Shown: positions 14,640 to 23,407, counted from the first letter of the stretch. The stretch: DNA of 64,000 bases from a bacterium (GCA_021813325.1 JAKALA010000002.1:1-64000), one strand, 5' to 3'. Notes: a model not told the origin generated them from the sequence alone. A program made the numbers and translations.

Positions 14640-14936
14640 ATGAGCATCACCGAAACCGGAATCCTGTTGACCGTCAACCGCAGCCGCGTAAGCTGTCAGC
14701 GCATGAGGAAACGAGTCACCAAAAAAAGCAAAGCCGAATTCGCCGCCGCGTTGAAGGCGTGGCGCAAGAAAACGACTACCACCCAAGCGCAAGCCGCCGA
14801 AACCCTTGGCGTCCCGCTCCGCACCCTGGAAAATTGGGAAGTCGCCCGCACCAAGCCAAGCCGGATCACCGAACGCCTGTTGCGTGCCGCAATGGAGCAG
14901 AGGGCCAAAAAGCCAACGGCGAGGAAGAATGGATGA
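14640..14936 (+). CDS. XRE-type HTH protein
   Basis: In this 98-residue protein, residues 40-80 read TTTQAQAAETLGVPLRTLENWEVARTKPS, a Cro/C1-type helix-turn-helix with the usual A-A-x-x-L-G-V...W-E pattern. The basic first 38 residues may be an extended arm, or the true start may be the ATG at 14,703. It is the clearest DNA-binding regulator in the early region and a candidate for the palindromic operators, although it lies downstream of them and in the same orientation. Confidence 0.75.
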   Translation: MSITETGILLTVNRSRVSCQRMRKRVTKKSKAEFAAALKAWRKKTTTTQAQAAETLGVPLRTLENWEVARTKPSRITERLLRAAMEQRAKKPTARKNG

Positions 14937-15240
14937 AGCGTATCGTATGAGCCAAAAACTAGGACTTAAAAAGCAGCGCGAACAACTCATGGCCGCGCTG
15001 ACTGGTGAATCAAATGACTCATGGGCAGCGGTGGAACTCTATCGCTGGCAACATGGCGAACTGCCTCCGCCGACCGGAAGCAAGCCGCTCGATGTGCCGA
15101 CCGCGCTAGTGAAAATGGCAGAAGCCTTGTCGAATCCCGACCACTCAAAATGCCCAACGCCATTCAATATCGCGTCGGTGATGGCTTATGCCGCGAAACA
15201 AATCAAAGCCGCCAATGAAACGCACCGAAAAACACGATGA
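14929..15240 (+). CDS. Hypothetical phage protein
   Basis: This 103-residue protein starts at an ATG overlapping the HTH gene by eight bases, with ATG 14,947 as an alternative. It is helical, with KKQREQLMAALTGESNDSWAAVELYRWQHGELPPP followed by FNIASVMAYAAKQIKAA. No family recognised. Overlap with the HTH gene suggests coupling. Confidence 0.55.
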   Translation: MDEAYRMSQKLGLKKQREQLMAALTGESNDSWAAVELYRWQHGELPPPTGSKPLDVPTALVKMAEALSNPDHSKCPTPFNIASVMAYAAKQIKAANETHRKTR

Positions 15241-15283
15241 CCAACGCGGCGGGATACTTGCGAACACCAAAGAAAAAAATAAT

Positions 15284-15466
15284 ATGAAAATCACAATTAG
15301 CAACGAAAGGGCGATCAAAAAGCAGGGTTGGAATTGCCATTACAACCGTTCTAACTTTTGGTTCAAAGCCAAGCGCGAGGCGGTTGCCTGCGCTCGCAGC
15401 TTGACCAAAGACGACCGCCATCCGTTCACCGCCAGCGTTCGCCCTGTTAAAAATGAAGACATCTAA
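15284..15466 (+). CDS. Small basic phage protein
   Basis: This 60-residue protein begins MKITISNERAIKKQGW after an A-rich leader. The upstream in-frame start at 15,188 lies inside the previous gene and is less likely. It is basic and aromatic (NCHYNRSNFWFKAKREA), so nucleic-acid binding is possible. It overlaps the next gene by 14 bases. Confidence 0.5.
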   Translation: MKITISNERAIKKQGWNCHYNRSNFWFKAKREAVACARSLTKDDRHPFTASVRPVKNEDI

Positions 15467-15680
15467 AAAGCAGTTGGCTCTCGTTCGGGATTGGGAAAAA
15501 CGGAATCCCGAACGGGCGCAAGCCCGCAAAAATGAATGGGCGAAGTCGCCCAAAGGCCGGGCTTGGCTGGCCATAAACCAGAAAAAGAAGAACGACGCCC
15601 GCGATGCTTGGCGGGCAAGAAATCGGGCGGAAGCGATTCGGCACGCGGGAGCTGCCCCACATTCAATGACCGCGCATTAA
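15453..15680 (+). CDS. Small basic helical phage protein
   Basis: This 75-residue protein is very rich in Lys, Arg and Ala (RDWEKRNPERAQARKNEWAKSPKGRAWL), resembling short helical repeats in phage HNH or DNA-packaging accessory proteins. No catalytic residues are seen. It is the last gene before the early-region terminator. Confidence 0.5.
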   Translation: MKTSKKQLALVRDWEKRNPERAQARKNEWAKSPKGRAWLAINQKKKNDARDAWRARNRAEAIRHAGAAPHSMTAH

Positions 15681-15708
15681 TTTCATCCACTTTCTGTTTG
15701 TTGTTGCA

Positions 15709-15738
15709 AGCCGCATCTTAACGGGTGCGGCTTTTTTT
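15709..15738 (+). terminator. Rho-independent terminator closing the early region
   Basis: AGCCGCA and TGCGGCT pair around a 10-base loop, and the stem is followed by an uninterrupted T run to 15,738. It lies between the last early gene and the first late motif and terminase gene. Confidence 0.88.
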
Positions 15739-15747
15739 ATTCGGCTC

Positions 15748-15770
15748 ATAGCGTCCTGCGTTTTTACATG
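15748..15770 (+). promoter_or_regulatory. Late-region motif, copy 1 (ATAGCGTCCTGC)
   Basis: ATAGCGTCCTGC, then a T-rich stretch, ends in the start codon of the small terminase gene. Copies with the same layout occur at 18,273, 21,130 and 27,413. Copy 1 sits directly after the early terminator, as expected of a late promoter or leader. The 27,413 copy shares GCTCATAGCGTCC with it. Confidence 0.5.
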
Positions 15771-16499
15771 CAGGACACCACACAATCAAACGACGCTGCC
15801 AGCGCACAGAATACGCCCTCAGAGCCGTCTTCAACGCCCGCGCCACCAATCAACAAGGCGCACGCCGAAATCCTCCTTAAAGCCGACATATCGAACATCG
15901 CCAAAAAGGTGAAGGCGGGCAAGACGCTCTCGCCTTCAGAGCGCAACATCCTGCAATCTGCCGTCGATGGCGGAAAGCTGTCGGCACAGGAATACGTTGA
16001 TAACGTAATCGAGCTTGCTGACACCCTCGGCGTCACCCGCCGCACCATTTCCCGCTGGAAGAAAATTGACGGCTCCCCTGAAACGCGCCCCGACGGGCGC
16101 TATCATGTTCCGTCTTGGCGCGAGTTCAAGCGCCAGCGCGGACACGACGATGAAGCCGCCGACGACGTTGACCCGCAGCGCGAAAAAAACCGGCAACTGC
16201 TTTTAAAAAATGAGGAGCTGGAAGCCAAGATTGCCGTCCTCAAGCGCCATTGGATGCCCGTCAAGGAAGTCGAGCGCATCGGTGGGGAAGTCGGCTCTGC
16301 CGTCCGCCGCATCGTTGCACAAATACACCTTGCCGCCCCGAATGTTGTCGGCGTTTCCGTGGCCGAGGCCGAGGCCCGCCTGAAGGAAATCGAAGACGAG
16401 GTATTGCAGGCGCTTCATTTGATCGACAACGCCATCACTGAATTTAAGGCCAGCATCCCCAGCGAACCAAAGCCCAACGAAAATGAATCCGCTGCTTAA
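15768..16499 (+). CDS. Terminase small subunit-like protein
   Basis: In this 243-residue protein, a disordered start is followed by a helical part and an HTH at about 83-105 (ELADTLGVTRRTISRWKKIDG). Then comes YHVPSWREFKRQRG, a typical Nu1/small-terminase pattern, and a long coiled coil (NRQLLLKNEELEAKIAVLKR). It should recognise packaging sites and recruit the large subunit. It overlaps the large-terminase gene by 17 bases, supporting the call. Confidence 0.82.
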   Translation: MQDTTQSNDAASAQNTPSEPSSTPAPPINKAHAEILLKADISNIAKKVKAGKTLSPSERNILQSAVDGGKLSAQEYVDNVIELADTLGVTRRTISRWKKIDGSPETRPDGRYHVPSWREFKRQRGHDDEAADDVDPQREKNRQLLLKNEELEAKIAVLKRHWMPVKEVERIGGEVGSAVRRIVAQIHLAAPNVVGVSVAEAEARLKEIEDEVLQALHLIDNAITEFKASIPSEPKPNENESAA

Positions 16500-18276
16500 A
16501 GGTTTCGCGTCGGCCTGCCGTCCCAGCGACCGCCGAAAAGTTTGGGAGTGGTGCGAAGCGCACCTTTACGTCGATAACACCTCTCCGATGCCGGGGCGCT
16601 GGCGTTCAGACAATTCGCCGTGGGTGCGCGAGCCGATGGAAGTATTTGCCGACAACAAGATCAGCGATATTTCTACCATGTGTTCAGCGCAGTCCGCCAA
16701 GACGCAATACGTCATGGGTTGCGCTGCTTGGTGTATCAGCGAAGACCCCGGCCCCGCCATGTGGGTTATGGCGGCAAGGGATGAAGCTAAAACCTTCGTC
16801 CGCGACCGCATCAAGCCAACCTTCGAGAGCTGCCAGCCCGTCGCCGATCAGATCGTTTCGTCCGAGACAATGGAGATCACATTCGGCTCGATGCCTTTTT
16901 ATTTCACCGGCGCTGGCTCGCCGTCGAAGCTGCAATCCAAGCCGATACGCTGGCTTTTTCTGGACGAGGTCCGAAACTACCCGCCCGGCGCACTCGACAC
17001 CGTGCTGAAACGCACCCGCGCCTTTTGGAATACCCGACGCCTGATAGTCTCCACACCCGATCAGGAAAACGACGCCGTCCATCGCGCCTATCTCGCAGGC
17101 GACCAAAGAATGTATCACGTCAAATGCCCGTGCTGTGGCCAGCTTCAGCCGCTCAAATTTGAGCAGCTAAAAGCCATTCATCCCGTGAGCAAAACGGCGT
17201 GCAAATTCACCGATGTTCCCAACGTCAAGGACAGTCAAGGCGTTTGGAATTTTGACCTGCTTGCCATTCACCTTCGTTACGAGTGCGCGGCATGTGGCCA
17301 CCTTGTAAGCGACACACCCTACGAGCGCAAACGACTGGCCCGCGAAGGTCGATATGTCCGCATGAACCCGAAGGCTCCTAAGCACCGTGTCAGCTTCCAC
17401 TGGAATGCGCTACTTCCGCCTTGGGTGCGCTGGATTAACATTGTAGAGGAGTTCATCAACGCCTTAAACGCCGCACGCTTGGGCGACCTCTCACCACTAA
17501 AGACGTTCTACAATGAAACGCTCGGCCTCCCGTGGAAAGACAGCCTTGGCGAAATCGACGACTTCGATTTTCTCGAAATGCGGAAACAGCCGTATGACTT
17601 CGGCGACGTGTGGCCAGAGGAAAAGACTCGCTTCATTTCTGCCGACGTGCAGGAAAAGGATGGCTTCCACATCTGGTTTGCGTGCCGGTCGTATGGCGCA
17701 AATGGACAGTCGCGGCTCGTGAGCTATGGCCGCGTCAATAGTTTTGAGGAGCTGGAAGCCAAACGCAAAGAGCTGAACGTGCCGAATGCGAACTCGATTA
17801 TCGACTCCGGTTACAAGGCCCGCGAGGTGTATCGCTTCTGCCTTAAATACGGATGGAAGGCGTTCAAGGGCGACGATGCCGATTACTTTTTGCATACCGT
17901 CAACGTCCGCAGCGGGAGCCAAGTGGTTAAAAAACAGATACGCCGCATCTGGACGCGGACGATGGTTGACCCCAATTACGGCACGAACCTTCAAGGACGC
18001 ACCCGCCCTATTCCGCTCTTTCGGTGGTCGAACTCCGCCGCCAAGGACGAACTCGCCGAGCAAATGCAAGGCAAAGCAGGGGGGTGGACGCTTCCGCGCA
18101 AGGTCGAACTGCTCTACCTGAAGCAAGTCACCGCCGAACGCCGCGAGGCCCGCATCGACGCCAAGGGGCGGACATCCTACTTCTGGAAACAAATCCGGCG
18201 AGACAACCATCTAGGCGACTGCGAGCTGATGCTTCACGTTGCCGCCGTCATCACCAAAACCTTTGCCGTCAAATAG
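16483..18276 (+). CDS. Terminase large subunit, GpA family
   Basis: This 597-residue protein has a GpA-type N terminus (VWEWCEAHLYVDNTSPMPGRW). It has an ATPase domain with an atypical Walker A, CSAQSAKTQ, and Walker B, RWLFLDEV. Zinc knuckles CPCCG and CAACG lie at about 212 and 270. The nuclease domain has acidic clusters near FISADVQEKDG and SIIDSGYKAREVYRF. GpA family members cut concatemers and power DNA packaging into proheads. The length is close to lambda gpA (about 640). The stop lies inside the late motif preceding the next gene. Confidence 0.92.
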   Translation: MNPLLKGFASACRPSDRRKVWEWCEAHLYVDNTSPMPGRWRSDNSPWVREPMEVFADNKISDISTMCSAQSAKTQYVMGCAAWCISEDPGPAMWVMAARDEAKTFVRDRIKPTFESCQPVADQIVSSETMEITFGSMPFYFTGAGSPSKLQSKPIRWLFLDEVRNYPPGALDTVLKRTRAFWNTRRLIVSTPDQENDAVHRAYLAGDQRMYHVKCPCCGQLQPLKFEQLKAIHPVSKTACKFTDVPNVKDSQGVWNFDLLAIHLRYECAACGHLVSDTPYERKRLAREGRYVRMNPKAPKHRVSFHWNALLPPWVRWINIVEEFINALNAARLGDLSPLKTFYNETLGLPWKDSLGEIDDFDFLEMRKQPYDFGDVWPEEKTRFISADVQEKDGFHIWFACRSYGANGQSRLVSYGRVNSFEELEAKRKELNVPNANSIIDSGYKAREVYRFCLKYGWKAFKGDDADYFLHTVNVRSGSQVVKKQIRRIWTRTMVDPNYGTNLQGRTRPIPLFRWSNSAAKDELAEQMQGKAGGWTLPRKVELLYLKQVTAERREARIDAKGRTSYFWKQIRRDNHLGDCELMLHVAAVITKTFAVK

Positions 18277-18294
18277 CGTTCCGCCTTTAGTATG
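18273..18294 (+). promoter_or_regulatory. Late-region motif, copy 2 (ATAGCGTTCCGC)
   Basis: ATAGCGTTCCGCC, then TTTAG, ends in the ATG of the gene at 18,292. The TAG of the motif is the terminase stop codon. Same layout as at 15,748 and 27,413. Confidence 0.5.
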
Positions 18295-18657
18295 GCAGAC
18301 AACCGCTATCTTCAAATGCGTGCAATGGTCCTTGCCGCCGTCCGCACCGCGCAGGCCGCGCAATCGGGCGACGCCGGGGCCAACTCTAAAGTCACGCCCG
18401 CGTCCGTTTTGGAGGACATCATTGTTGGCAGGTTTGAAACCGAACTGTCCGAAGGAAAAACCCTCATTTCGGTAAACGAAGCCAACGGCGCTCACAGTTT
18501 CGCGATCATCGGCGGCATGACCCCTGCCGACATTGTTGAGCTGGCAATGGAGTCCCTTGTTTGGCTCAACAGCCAACCCGACCCACTTAACCCGCAGGTA
18601 ATTCCCGCGAAGCGAATCAAGCGCCTCCGCGCCTCGTTTAAAAACGCCACAATCTGA
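18292..18657 (+). CDS. Head-tail joining protein, gpW-position
   Basis: This 121-residue protein lies between large terminase and portal, the place of gpW in lambda. It is larger than gpW (68 residues) and has no clear sequence match. It is helical at the start (LQMRAMVLAAVRTAQAAQ) with mixed strands later (GKTLISVNEANGAHSFAIIGG) and a basic C terminus. The stop overlaps the portal start by one base. A connector role is inferred from position only. Confidence 0.5.
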   Translation: MADNRYLQMRAMVLAAVRTAQAAQSGDAGANSKVTPASVLEDIIVGRFETELSEGKTLISVNEANGAHSFAIIGGMTPADIVELAMESLVWLNSQPDPLNPQVIPAKRIKRLRASFKNATI

Positions 18658-20297
18658 TGAAACTCGCCACCCTCAAAAACATCATGCCGCGCTTTCGCTC
18701 GACTACCCTGCCGAGCGTCGCCATCGCCCCGTCGCGCCCCGCGACTCCGCGCCCCGTCATTGCTCGGGCGTCCACCTCTACGCCTCCGCCAGCCGTCACC
18801 AACAGCGGCAACGGAAATTACTACGAGGCGTTGCGCGAATCACATGACCGCACACCCGTCCCGTATGCGTCCGCCAACCTGCACCCGCAAATGGCTCGGC
18901 TGGTCGGAAGTCTAAACCGCCGCATGATTGCCGCGCTGGGGCGCTACCTCGCCGATAATTGTTCCGATGTCGCTTACGCCATCAAAACCATCTCGGCCTA
19001 TTCCGCGCCCGTTACTCCGCATTCGGATTGCCCCGATCAGGAATCCGCCAAAGCGTTCAACGACTACTTTAGAACGTGGTCTAAAAACTGCGACCACACC
19101 CGCCGCTTTAACCTCGCCGAGTTGCAGGACATCATTTGCAGCGCCGTGGACGCCGAGGGCGACATCGGCAGCGTTATGACGCTGGAATCCGGTGCGCCTC
19201 GCGTCCGGCTTTACGACACCTTCCACATCGGCAACCAGTTCGCCACCGACGCGCAGGACGGCGTTGTTACCGACGACGCAAACGGCGGCGTGTTGCTCGG
19301 CTATAAAACCATTGAAGGTCCGCAGGATGAAATGCGCGGCGTGGCCAGCGGCTACTACACCGCAGACCAGTTTCTTTTGATTCACGACCCTGAGCGTTAC
19401 GACAAATATCGCGGCATTTCTCCCATTCGGCGCGGCTCGAACGACCTCCGCGACAAGGGCGACATCAAAGCCTTCGTCAAGCTGAAGGAAAAAATCTCGT
19501 CCGCACTCGCCGCCGTCATCCAGCAAAAGGGGATGCTTGAGGAGGACCATTGGGGCAACGACACCGGGGAAGGCGGCACCAACGAACGCACCGCCGCCGA
19601 CCCGAACCGCCGACCCGTTGACAGCAAAATCTCGCTCGCTGAATTGTTGGGCGGAGACATTCCGGTTGTCGATGGCGAGCTGAAGCAGCTTGAATCGAAT
19701 TTCAACGGCATCAACGCCATTGAGTTCATCGAATACCTCGCCGGTCAATTTGTGGCGGGCTTCGGATTGCCGCCCGCGTTCTACCTCGACGAAAAACTCA
19801 CCGGCCCCAACCTCCGCTCTGTCATCGGCAAGGCGCAACGCAAATTCGACAAGCGCAAAGCCGTCCTCGCCAAATTTGTCGAGTGGTGTTGGCTTCGCGT
19901 CATCGCTCACGGCATCGCCAGCGGCGAACTCAAAGCCGCCGCAGGCTGGGACCGCATCACGCTTCAGTTTCCTCCGCTGCTGCTGATCGACCTCGGCGAC
20001 CAAATGAGCAACGAGCGCAGCGATGTCATGTGTGGCCAGATGTCCGAACGCGAACGCTTTGGCAATCGCGGGAAAGATCATTGCGCCGAACACAATCAGA
20101 TCGTCTCTGAGGTCGAAACCAAGTTGCAATCAGCGATGGCGCTGAAGGAGAAATTTCCTGACGTTCCCCTCCCGCTCATCTTGGGGCGCTTGGGCTTCGC
20201 GACCTCGTCCTCCGTGACTGAAACGCAAACCCAAACCCCGCCAACTGGCGACAGCCAAGCCGACAACCAAGCCGACAACTCCAAAACCAAAAACTGA
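18657..20297 (+). CDS. Portal protein, lambda gpB family
   Basis: This 546-residue protein has a disordered Pro/Ser/Thr leader (1-60), then YYEALRESHDRTPVPYASANLH, LVGSLNRRMIAALGRYLADNC, SAVDAEGDIGSVMTLESG and IEYLAGQFVAGFGLPPAFYLDEKLTGPNLRS. These fit the lambda-type portal that forms the dodecameric DNA entry ring. The C-terminal tail is Gln/Asn/Asp-rich. It is followed two bases later by the S49 protease, as in lambda B-C order. Confidence 0.88.
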   Translation: MKLATLKNIMPRFRSTTLPSVAIAPSRPATPRPVIARASTSTPPPAVTNSGNGNYYEALRESHDRTPVPYASANLHPQMARLVGSLNRRMIAALGRYLADNCSDVAYAIKTISAYSAPVTPHSDCPDQESAKAFNDYFRTWSKNCDHTRRFNLAELQDIICSAVDAEGDIGSVMTLESGAPRVRLYDTFHIGNQFATDAQDGVVTDDANGGVLLGYKTIEGPQDEMRGVASGYYTADQFLLIHDPERYDKYRGISPIRRGSNDLRDKGDIKAFVKLKEKISSALAAVIQQKGMLEEDHWGNDTGEGGTNERTAADPNRRPVDSKISLAELLGGDIPVVDGELKQLESNFNGINAIEFIEYLAGQFVAGFGLPPAFYLDEKLTGPNLRSVIGKAQRKFDKRKAVLAKFVEWCWLRVIAHGIASGELKAAAGWDRITLQFPPLLLIDLGDQMSNERSDVMCGQMSERERFGNRGKDHCAEHNQIVSEVETKLQSAMALKEKFPDVPLPLILGRLGFATSSSVTETQTQTPPTGDSQADNQADNSKTKN

Positions 20298-20299
20298 CC

Positions 20300-21133
20300 A
20301 TGAAAAATTTTAGCTGGCGACTGCAAACCGATGTGCCGCTCATGTCCGTGGGCCACCTCAACCAAATCCTTCACTCGACCGTTTCCGACGCCGACATTCG
20401 CATGTCGGAGCATCCCGCCTTCACCGCGTTGCGTGGCACGCTTGCGCCAAAACTTCAAATCGTCGGCGATGTCGCCATCGCGCCCATCCAAGGCACCTTG
20501 GCGCACAATCCCGATGCGTTTGAAATCCTTTACAGCGGCGTTGAGGATTCACGCACCGTTGTAGCCATGCTCAACGAGGCGAACGACAATCCGAAAGTTA
20601 AAGGCGTCCTGTTGAATCTGGACACGCCGGGGGGGATGCTGCTCGGCGGACCTGAGATGGCTTACGCTGTCAGCGCACTACGGGCCAGCGGCAAGCCCGT
20701 CGTTGCGTTTGCGTCCGGCCTGTGCTGCTCTTTAGGCTACATGATCGCGTCGCAGGCGGCGGAAATCATCGCCAGCCCTTCCGCCATCGTTGGCAGCATC
20801 GGCGTCATCTCGTCCGTTACAGATTACACCGACTATCTCGCCAACCTTGGAATCAAGATCGAGTATTTCACCAACGACGCCGCCATCTTCAAGGGCGCGG
20901 GCGCGGTTGGCAGCACGCTTACCGACCCGCAACGAGCGCAGATCAAAGCGTCGGTTGAGTCCGCGTTCACGATGTTCAAAGACATGGTTCAATCCAATCG
21001 GCCAATGGTTAAAGCCGACGCCATGCAGGGCCAAACCTTCAGTGGACAGGCGGCGAAACAGGCCGGACTTGTGGACCGCATCGGCGACCAGAACTACGCG
21101 CTCGCCGTGCTGCGCTCATACCTTCGCCCATAG
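20300..21133 (+). CDS. Prohead protease, S49/ClpP-like (gpC type)
   Basis: In this 277-residue protein, the crotonase-fold core includes KGVLLNLDTPGG (oxyanion region, about 97-108) and a nucleophile segment, SGLCCSLGYMIASQAAEI, with the catalytic Ser at about 143. SAIVGSIGVISS and TNDAAIFKGAGA follow, where the S49 Lys is expected. It corresponds to the lambda gpC protease that matures the prohead and follows the portal. No scaffold is fused to its C terminus; the next gene may provide that function. Confidence 0.88.
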   Translation: MKNFSWRLQTDVPLMSVGHLNQILHSTVSDADIRMSEHPAFTALRGTLAPKLQIVGDVAIAPIQGTLAHNPDAFEILYSGVEDSRTVVAMLNEANDNPKVKGVLLNLDTPGGMLLGGPEMAYAVSALRASGKPVVAFASGLCCSLGYMIASQAAEIIASPSAIVGSIGVISSVTDYTDYLANLGIKIEYFTNDAAIFKGAGAVGSTLTDPQRAQIKASVESAFTMFKDMVQSNRPMVKADAMQGQTFSGQAAKQAGLVDRIGDQNYALAVLRSYLRP

Positions 21134-21147
21134 CGTTCTGTTGTATG
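21130..21147 (+). promoter_or_regulatory. Late-region motif, copy 4 (ATAGCGTTCTG)
   Basis: ATAGCGTTCTGTTGTATG overlaps the protease stop (TAG). Here the terminal ATG is followed by TAG and cannot start a protein; the next gene begins at 21,182. This copy is shorter and weaker than the others, but it suggests the motif works at the DNA or RNA level. Confidence 0.4.
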
Positions 21148-21181
21148 TAGAGGCACAACGCCGCAACCAAATAAACGAAAA

Positions 21182-21673
21182 ATGAGAATCCTGAATTTGC
21201 ACCTCTCTCCCGACGCCGCCGCTGGCGGTGCGAAGCCCGATCAAGCCGATATTCTTGCCCGCCTTGGCGGCATGGAAGCCGCCTTGGCTAAAACGGGCCT
21301 GAGTCTCGACGAATTGATCTCGCAACACGCTTCGCTGTCTGCGGGAAAGGCCACGATTGATGGCGACGTTGCTCGGCTAACGGGTGACAAGGCGAAGCTG
21401 GTTGCGGGTGCGAACTTACCGACTGACCTTGTCACCGCCGCGAACGATTTACACTCGCTTCGTGCGGAAAATGCGACGCTGAAAGCCAACGCCAAAAGCG
21501 TTGACGAAGCCGCCGCGCAAAAAATTGTTGCTCTCGGCTTCACGGGGACCAGCAAAGCACAGGAACAAAAGCCCGCCAAGAAGCCGATGAGCGACACCGA
21601 ACGCGCCCTTGCTTCCAAGGGTTACAAGACACTCGCCGAAGCACAGGAGAAATTCATCGAGTCTCGTAAGTAA
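21182..21673 (+). CDS. Coiled-coil capsid accessory, possible scaffold
   Basis: This 163-residue protein is Ala-rich and helical (ILARLGGMEAALAKTGLSLDELI, LHSLRAENATLKANAKSVDEAA) with a Lys-rich C-terminal segment. It lies between the protease and the major capsid gene. Scaffolding or decoration proteins occupy this slot in lambda-like phages and are often small helical proteins with a basic capsid-binding end. No direct homology recognised. Confidence 0.55.
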   Translation: MRILNLHLSPDAAAGGAKPDQADILARLGGMEAALAKTGLSLDELISQHASLSAGKATIDGDVARLTGDKAKLVAGANLPTDLVTAANDLHSLRAENATLKANAKSVDEAAAQKIVALGFTGTSKAQEQKPAKKPMSDTERALASKGYKTLAEAQEKFIESRK

Positions 21674-21713
21674 TTTTTAAAACCTCAACCCTTAACCCAA
21701 ATCCGAAACGATT

Positions 21714-22769
21714 ATGACTAACATTGGCGCACTTTGGACCCTCGTTGTATGGGGTGAAGCAATTCGCGAACGCAAGGCCACTTTCCCCGCCTTGTTTCAG
21801 TCGAAGGCGGTTTCCCGCAATCCGCTGTTCGATAAACTTGCGAGCGGCTCAGGCATTGGAACGACCGTTCCGCTGCTCCGCGACATCACTGACACTTCCG
21901 ATGAAGTGCAGAAGGAAAGCACCGCCCCGGTAGCAAACAACGGCATCGGCGGAGCGTTGCAATACTTCCCGATCATGAACCGCGTCACGAAGTTTTCGGC
22001 GACCGCGCTCTCTAAGCAGCTCTCCGGCGCTGACCCGCTGGGCGAGGTGTTGAACCAGATTAACGACACGCGGCTCAAACAGCGGCAAAAGACCTTCATC
22101 TCGCTGTTGCGCGGCCTGTTCGCTTCCGCTGGGGCGGCTGGCCTTGCGGGCGCATTGACCGATTGCCGTTACGTCAACGGCGCGGGCAATGAAATCTTCA
22201 TCGAAGACGGCGCTGCCGCCACCGACGCCAACCTGTTTAACCCCGATGTGTTCATTGGTACTAAGGGTTTGATGGGCGAACTCGGCGACAGCCTCCGCGA
22301 CGGCGTGCTGTTGATGCACTCGACTGTCAAATCCCGGCTCGAAGTCTTGGACAGTCTGAACTTTAAAAAGACCGTCCTAGCGAGCGAGTTGCCGTTTACT
22401 ATCGACAGCTACCGCGACATCCCGGTGATCGTTAGCGATTCCCTTTGCCGAGCAGGCACCGCTACCGGGAAAGTGTTCGACACCTACCTCTTAGCCAGCT
22501 CTACCGTAGGTTACGGGGAGAAAGCGCAGGCCGGTGACGTGGCCGATGTCGCCTCGCTGCAATACTTCCACGACAAGGAAGCGAATGACGAGTTCATCTA
22601 CGACCGCACTCGCCACATGCAGGGCATCGCTGGCACCCGCTACAAGGGCGCACCCGCCGACCCGAACAACGGGCCGACCAACGCCGAATTGCAGGACCGA
22701 ACGGCTTGGGAATTGGCCTTTTCCTCCGCGAAGCTGTGCGGTGCCGTCTGTGTTCGCACCAACGGCTAA
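21714..22769 (+). CDS. Major capsid protein
   Basis: This 351-residue protein looks like an HK97-fold capsid protein of the E-like or P22-coat-like type. It has an N-terminal arm, a central segment VTKFSATALSKQLSGADPLGEVLNQINDTRLKQRQKTFISLL (spine helix), VFIGTKGLMGELGDSLRDGVLLMHSTVKSRLE (a common capsid block) and IPVIVSDSL. Its position after protease and scaffold candidate supports it. The A/C-rich leader shows no Shine-Dalgarno. Confidence 0.82.
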   Translation: MTNIGALWTLVVWGEAIRERKATFPALFQSKAVSRNPLFDKLASGSGIGTTVPLLRDITDTSDEVQKESTAPVANNGIGGALQYFPIMNRVTKFSATALSKQLSGADPLGEVLNQINDTRLKQRQKTFISLLRGLFASAGAAGLAGALTDCRYVNGAGNEIFIEDGAAATDANLFNPDVFIGTKGLMGELGDSLRDGVLLMHSTVKSRLEVLDSLNFKKTVLASELPFTIDSYRDIPVIVSDSLCRAGTATGKVFDTYLLASSTVGYGEKAQAGDVADVASLQYFHDKEANDEFIYDRTRHMQGIAGTRYKGAPADPNNGPTNAELQDRTAWELAFSSAKLCGAVCVRTNG

Positions 22770-22790
22770 ACCTCAAGGACCAAAAAGCGT

Positions 22791-23318
22791 ATGGACCTAA
22801 AAGACAGCGCCGAGTGGCCCGCCGAGGACGAGGTGCATGAAGTTTCCGCGCCCGTCGCGGCACAGGCCGAAAAACCCGTCGCCAGCGTGCAGGCTTTGGC
22901 CCCCAGCGTCACGGAAGGCGCTGGGGAGTCTCAAGACACCCTAGCCGACGAAAAGCCCGTCACAAACGAAGCCAGCGAGCAGGATGGCAAAGCCTTCCCC
23001 GGCTCATTGCGGGAATGCTGGGCCATGCTCGACTCACTCAAGGCGCATAAACGCCTGGGCGCAAACCCGACCACCGAACAGGTTGCCGCGCATAACCAGT
23101 TCAACGCCCTTCGCAAGCACATCTACGAACTGCAACAGGGCTTGAAACCGGAGACGCGCAACATCGTTGGCGGCACCGTCGGCCTCAACGTCACCGACGA
23201 AACGCGGTGGAAATACATAGCCCGCATCGACCCCGTTGTGAAGCGCCTTCTGGACGCCTATCACGAGGCTCTGCGGGAAAACATCGAGCTGAAAGACTTG
23301 CTCGACCAAGCGAAATAA
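22791..23318 (+). CDS. Hypothetical virion-associated protein
   Basis: In this 175-residue protein, residues 1-70 are acidic and disordered (Glu/Ala/Val/Pro). From about 75 it is helical, with LRECWAMLDSLKAHKRLGANPTTEQVAAHNQFNALRKHIYELQQGLKP, then a short folded C terminus ending in a helix. It lies between capsid and tRNA. Head completion or assembly role is possible; family unknown. Confidence 0.55.
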   Translation: MDLKDSAEWPAEDEVHEVSAPVAAQAEKPVASVQALAPSVTEGAGESQDTLADEKPVTNEASEQDGKAFPGSLRECWAMLDSLKAHKRLGANPTTEQVAAHNQFNALRKHIYELQQGLKPETRNIVGGTVGLNVTDETRWKYIARIDPVVKRLLDAYHEALRENIELKDLLDQAK

Positions 23319-23323
23319 ACCTT

Positions 23324-23398
23324 TGCGGGGTGGCGCAATGTTAGCGCGTTCGGCTCATAACCGAAAGGTTGCCGGTTCAAGTCCGGCCTCCGCTACCA
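23324..23398 (+). tRNA. Phage tRNA with CAU anticodon (Met/fMet/Ile2)
   Basis: A full cloverleaf of 75 nt with encoded CCA is visible. Acceptor TGCGGGG/CTCCGCT has an unpaired T1:T72. The D arm is GCGC/GCGC, the anticodon stem TTCGG/CCGAA with loop CTCATAA (anticodon CAT at 23,356-23,358), and the T arm GCCGG/CCGGC. An open 1:72 pair is an initiator trait, but the initiator GGG:CCC anticodon stem is absent (CGG:CCG). Elongator Met or a lysidine-modified Ile2 tRNA are also possible. It sits between capsid and lysis-type genes. Confidence 0.9.
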
Positions 23399-23407
23399 AA
23401 TAGAGCG

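Noticed and set aside
18912-20129. 405-residue minus-strand frame under the portal gene
   Set aside because: The portal frame has clear family motifs. The antisense frame is an artefact of GC-rich codon use with no domains.
18912-22863. Anti-phage defence genes within the prophage
   Set aside because: I looked for toxin-antitoxin, abortive-infection and restriction genes in the late region and saw only structural genes and their antisense shadows.
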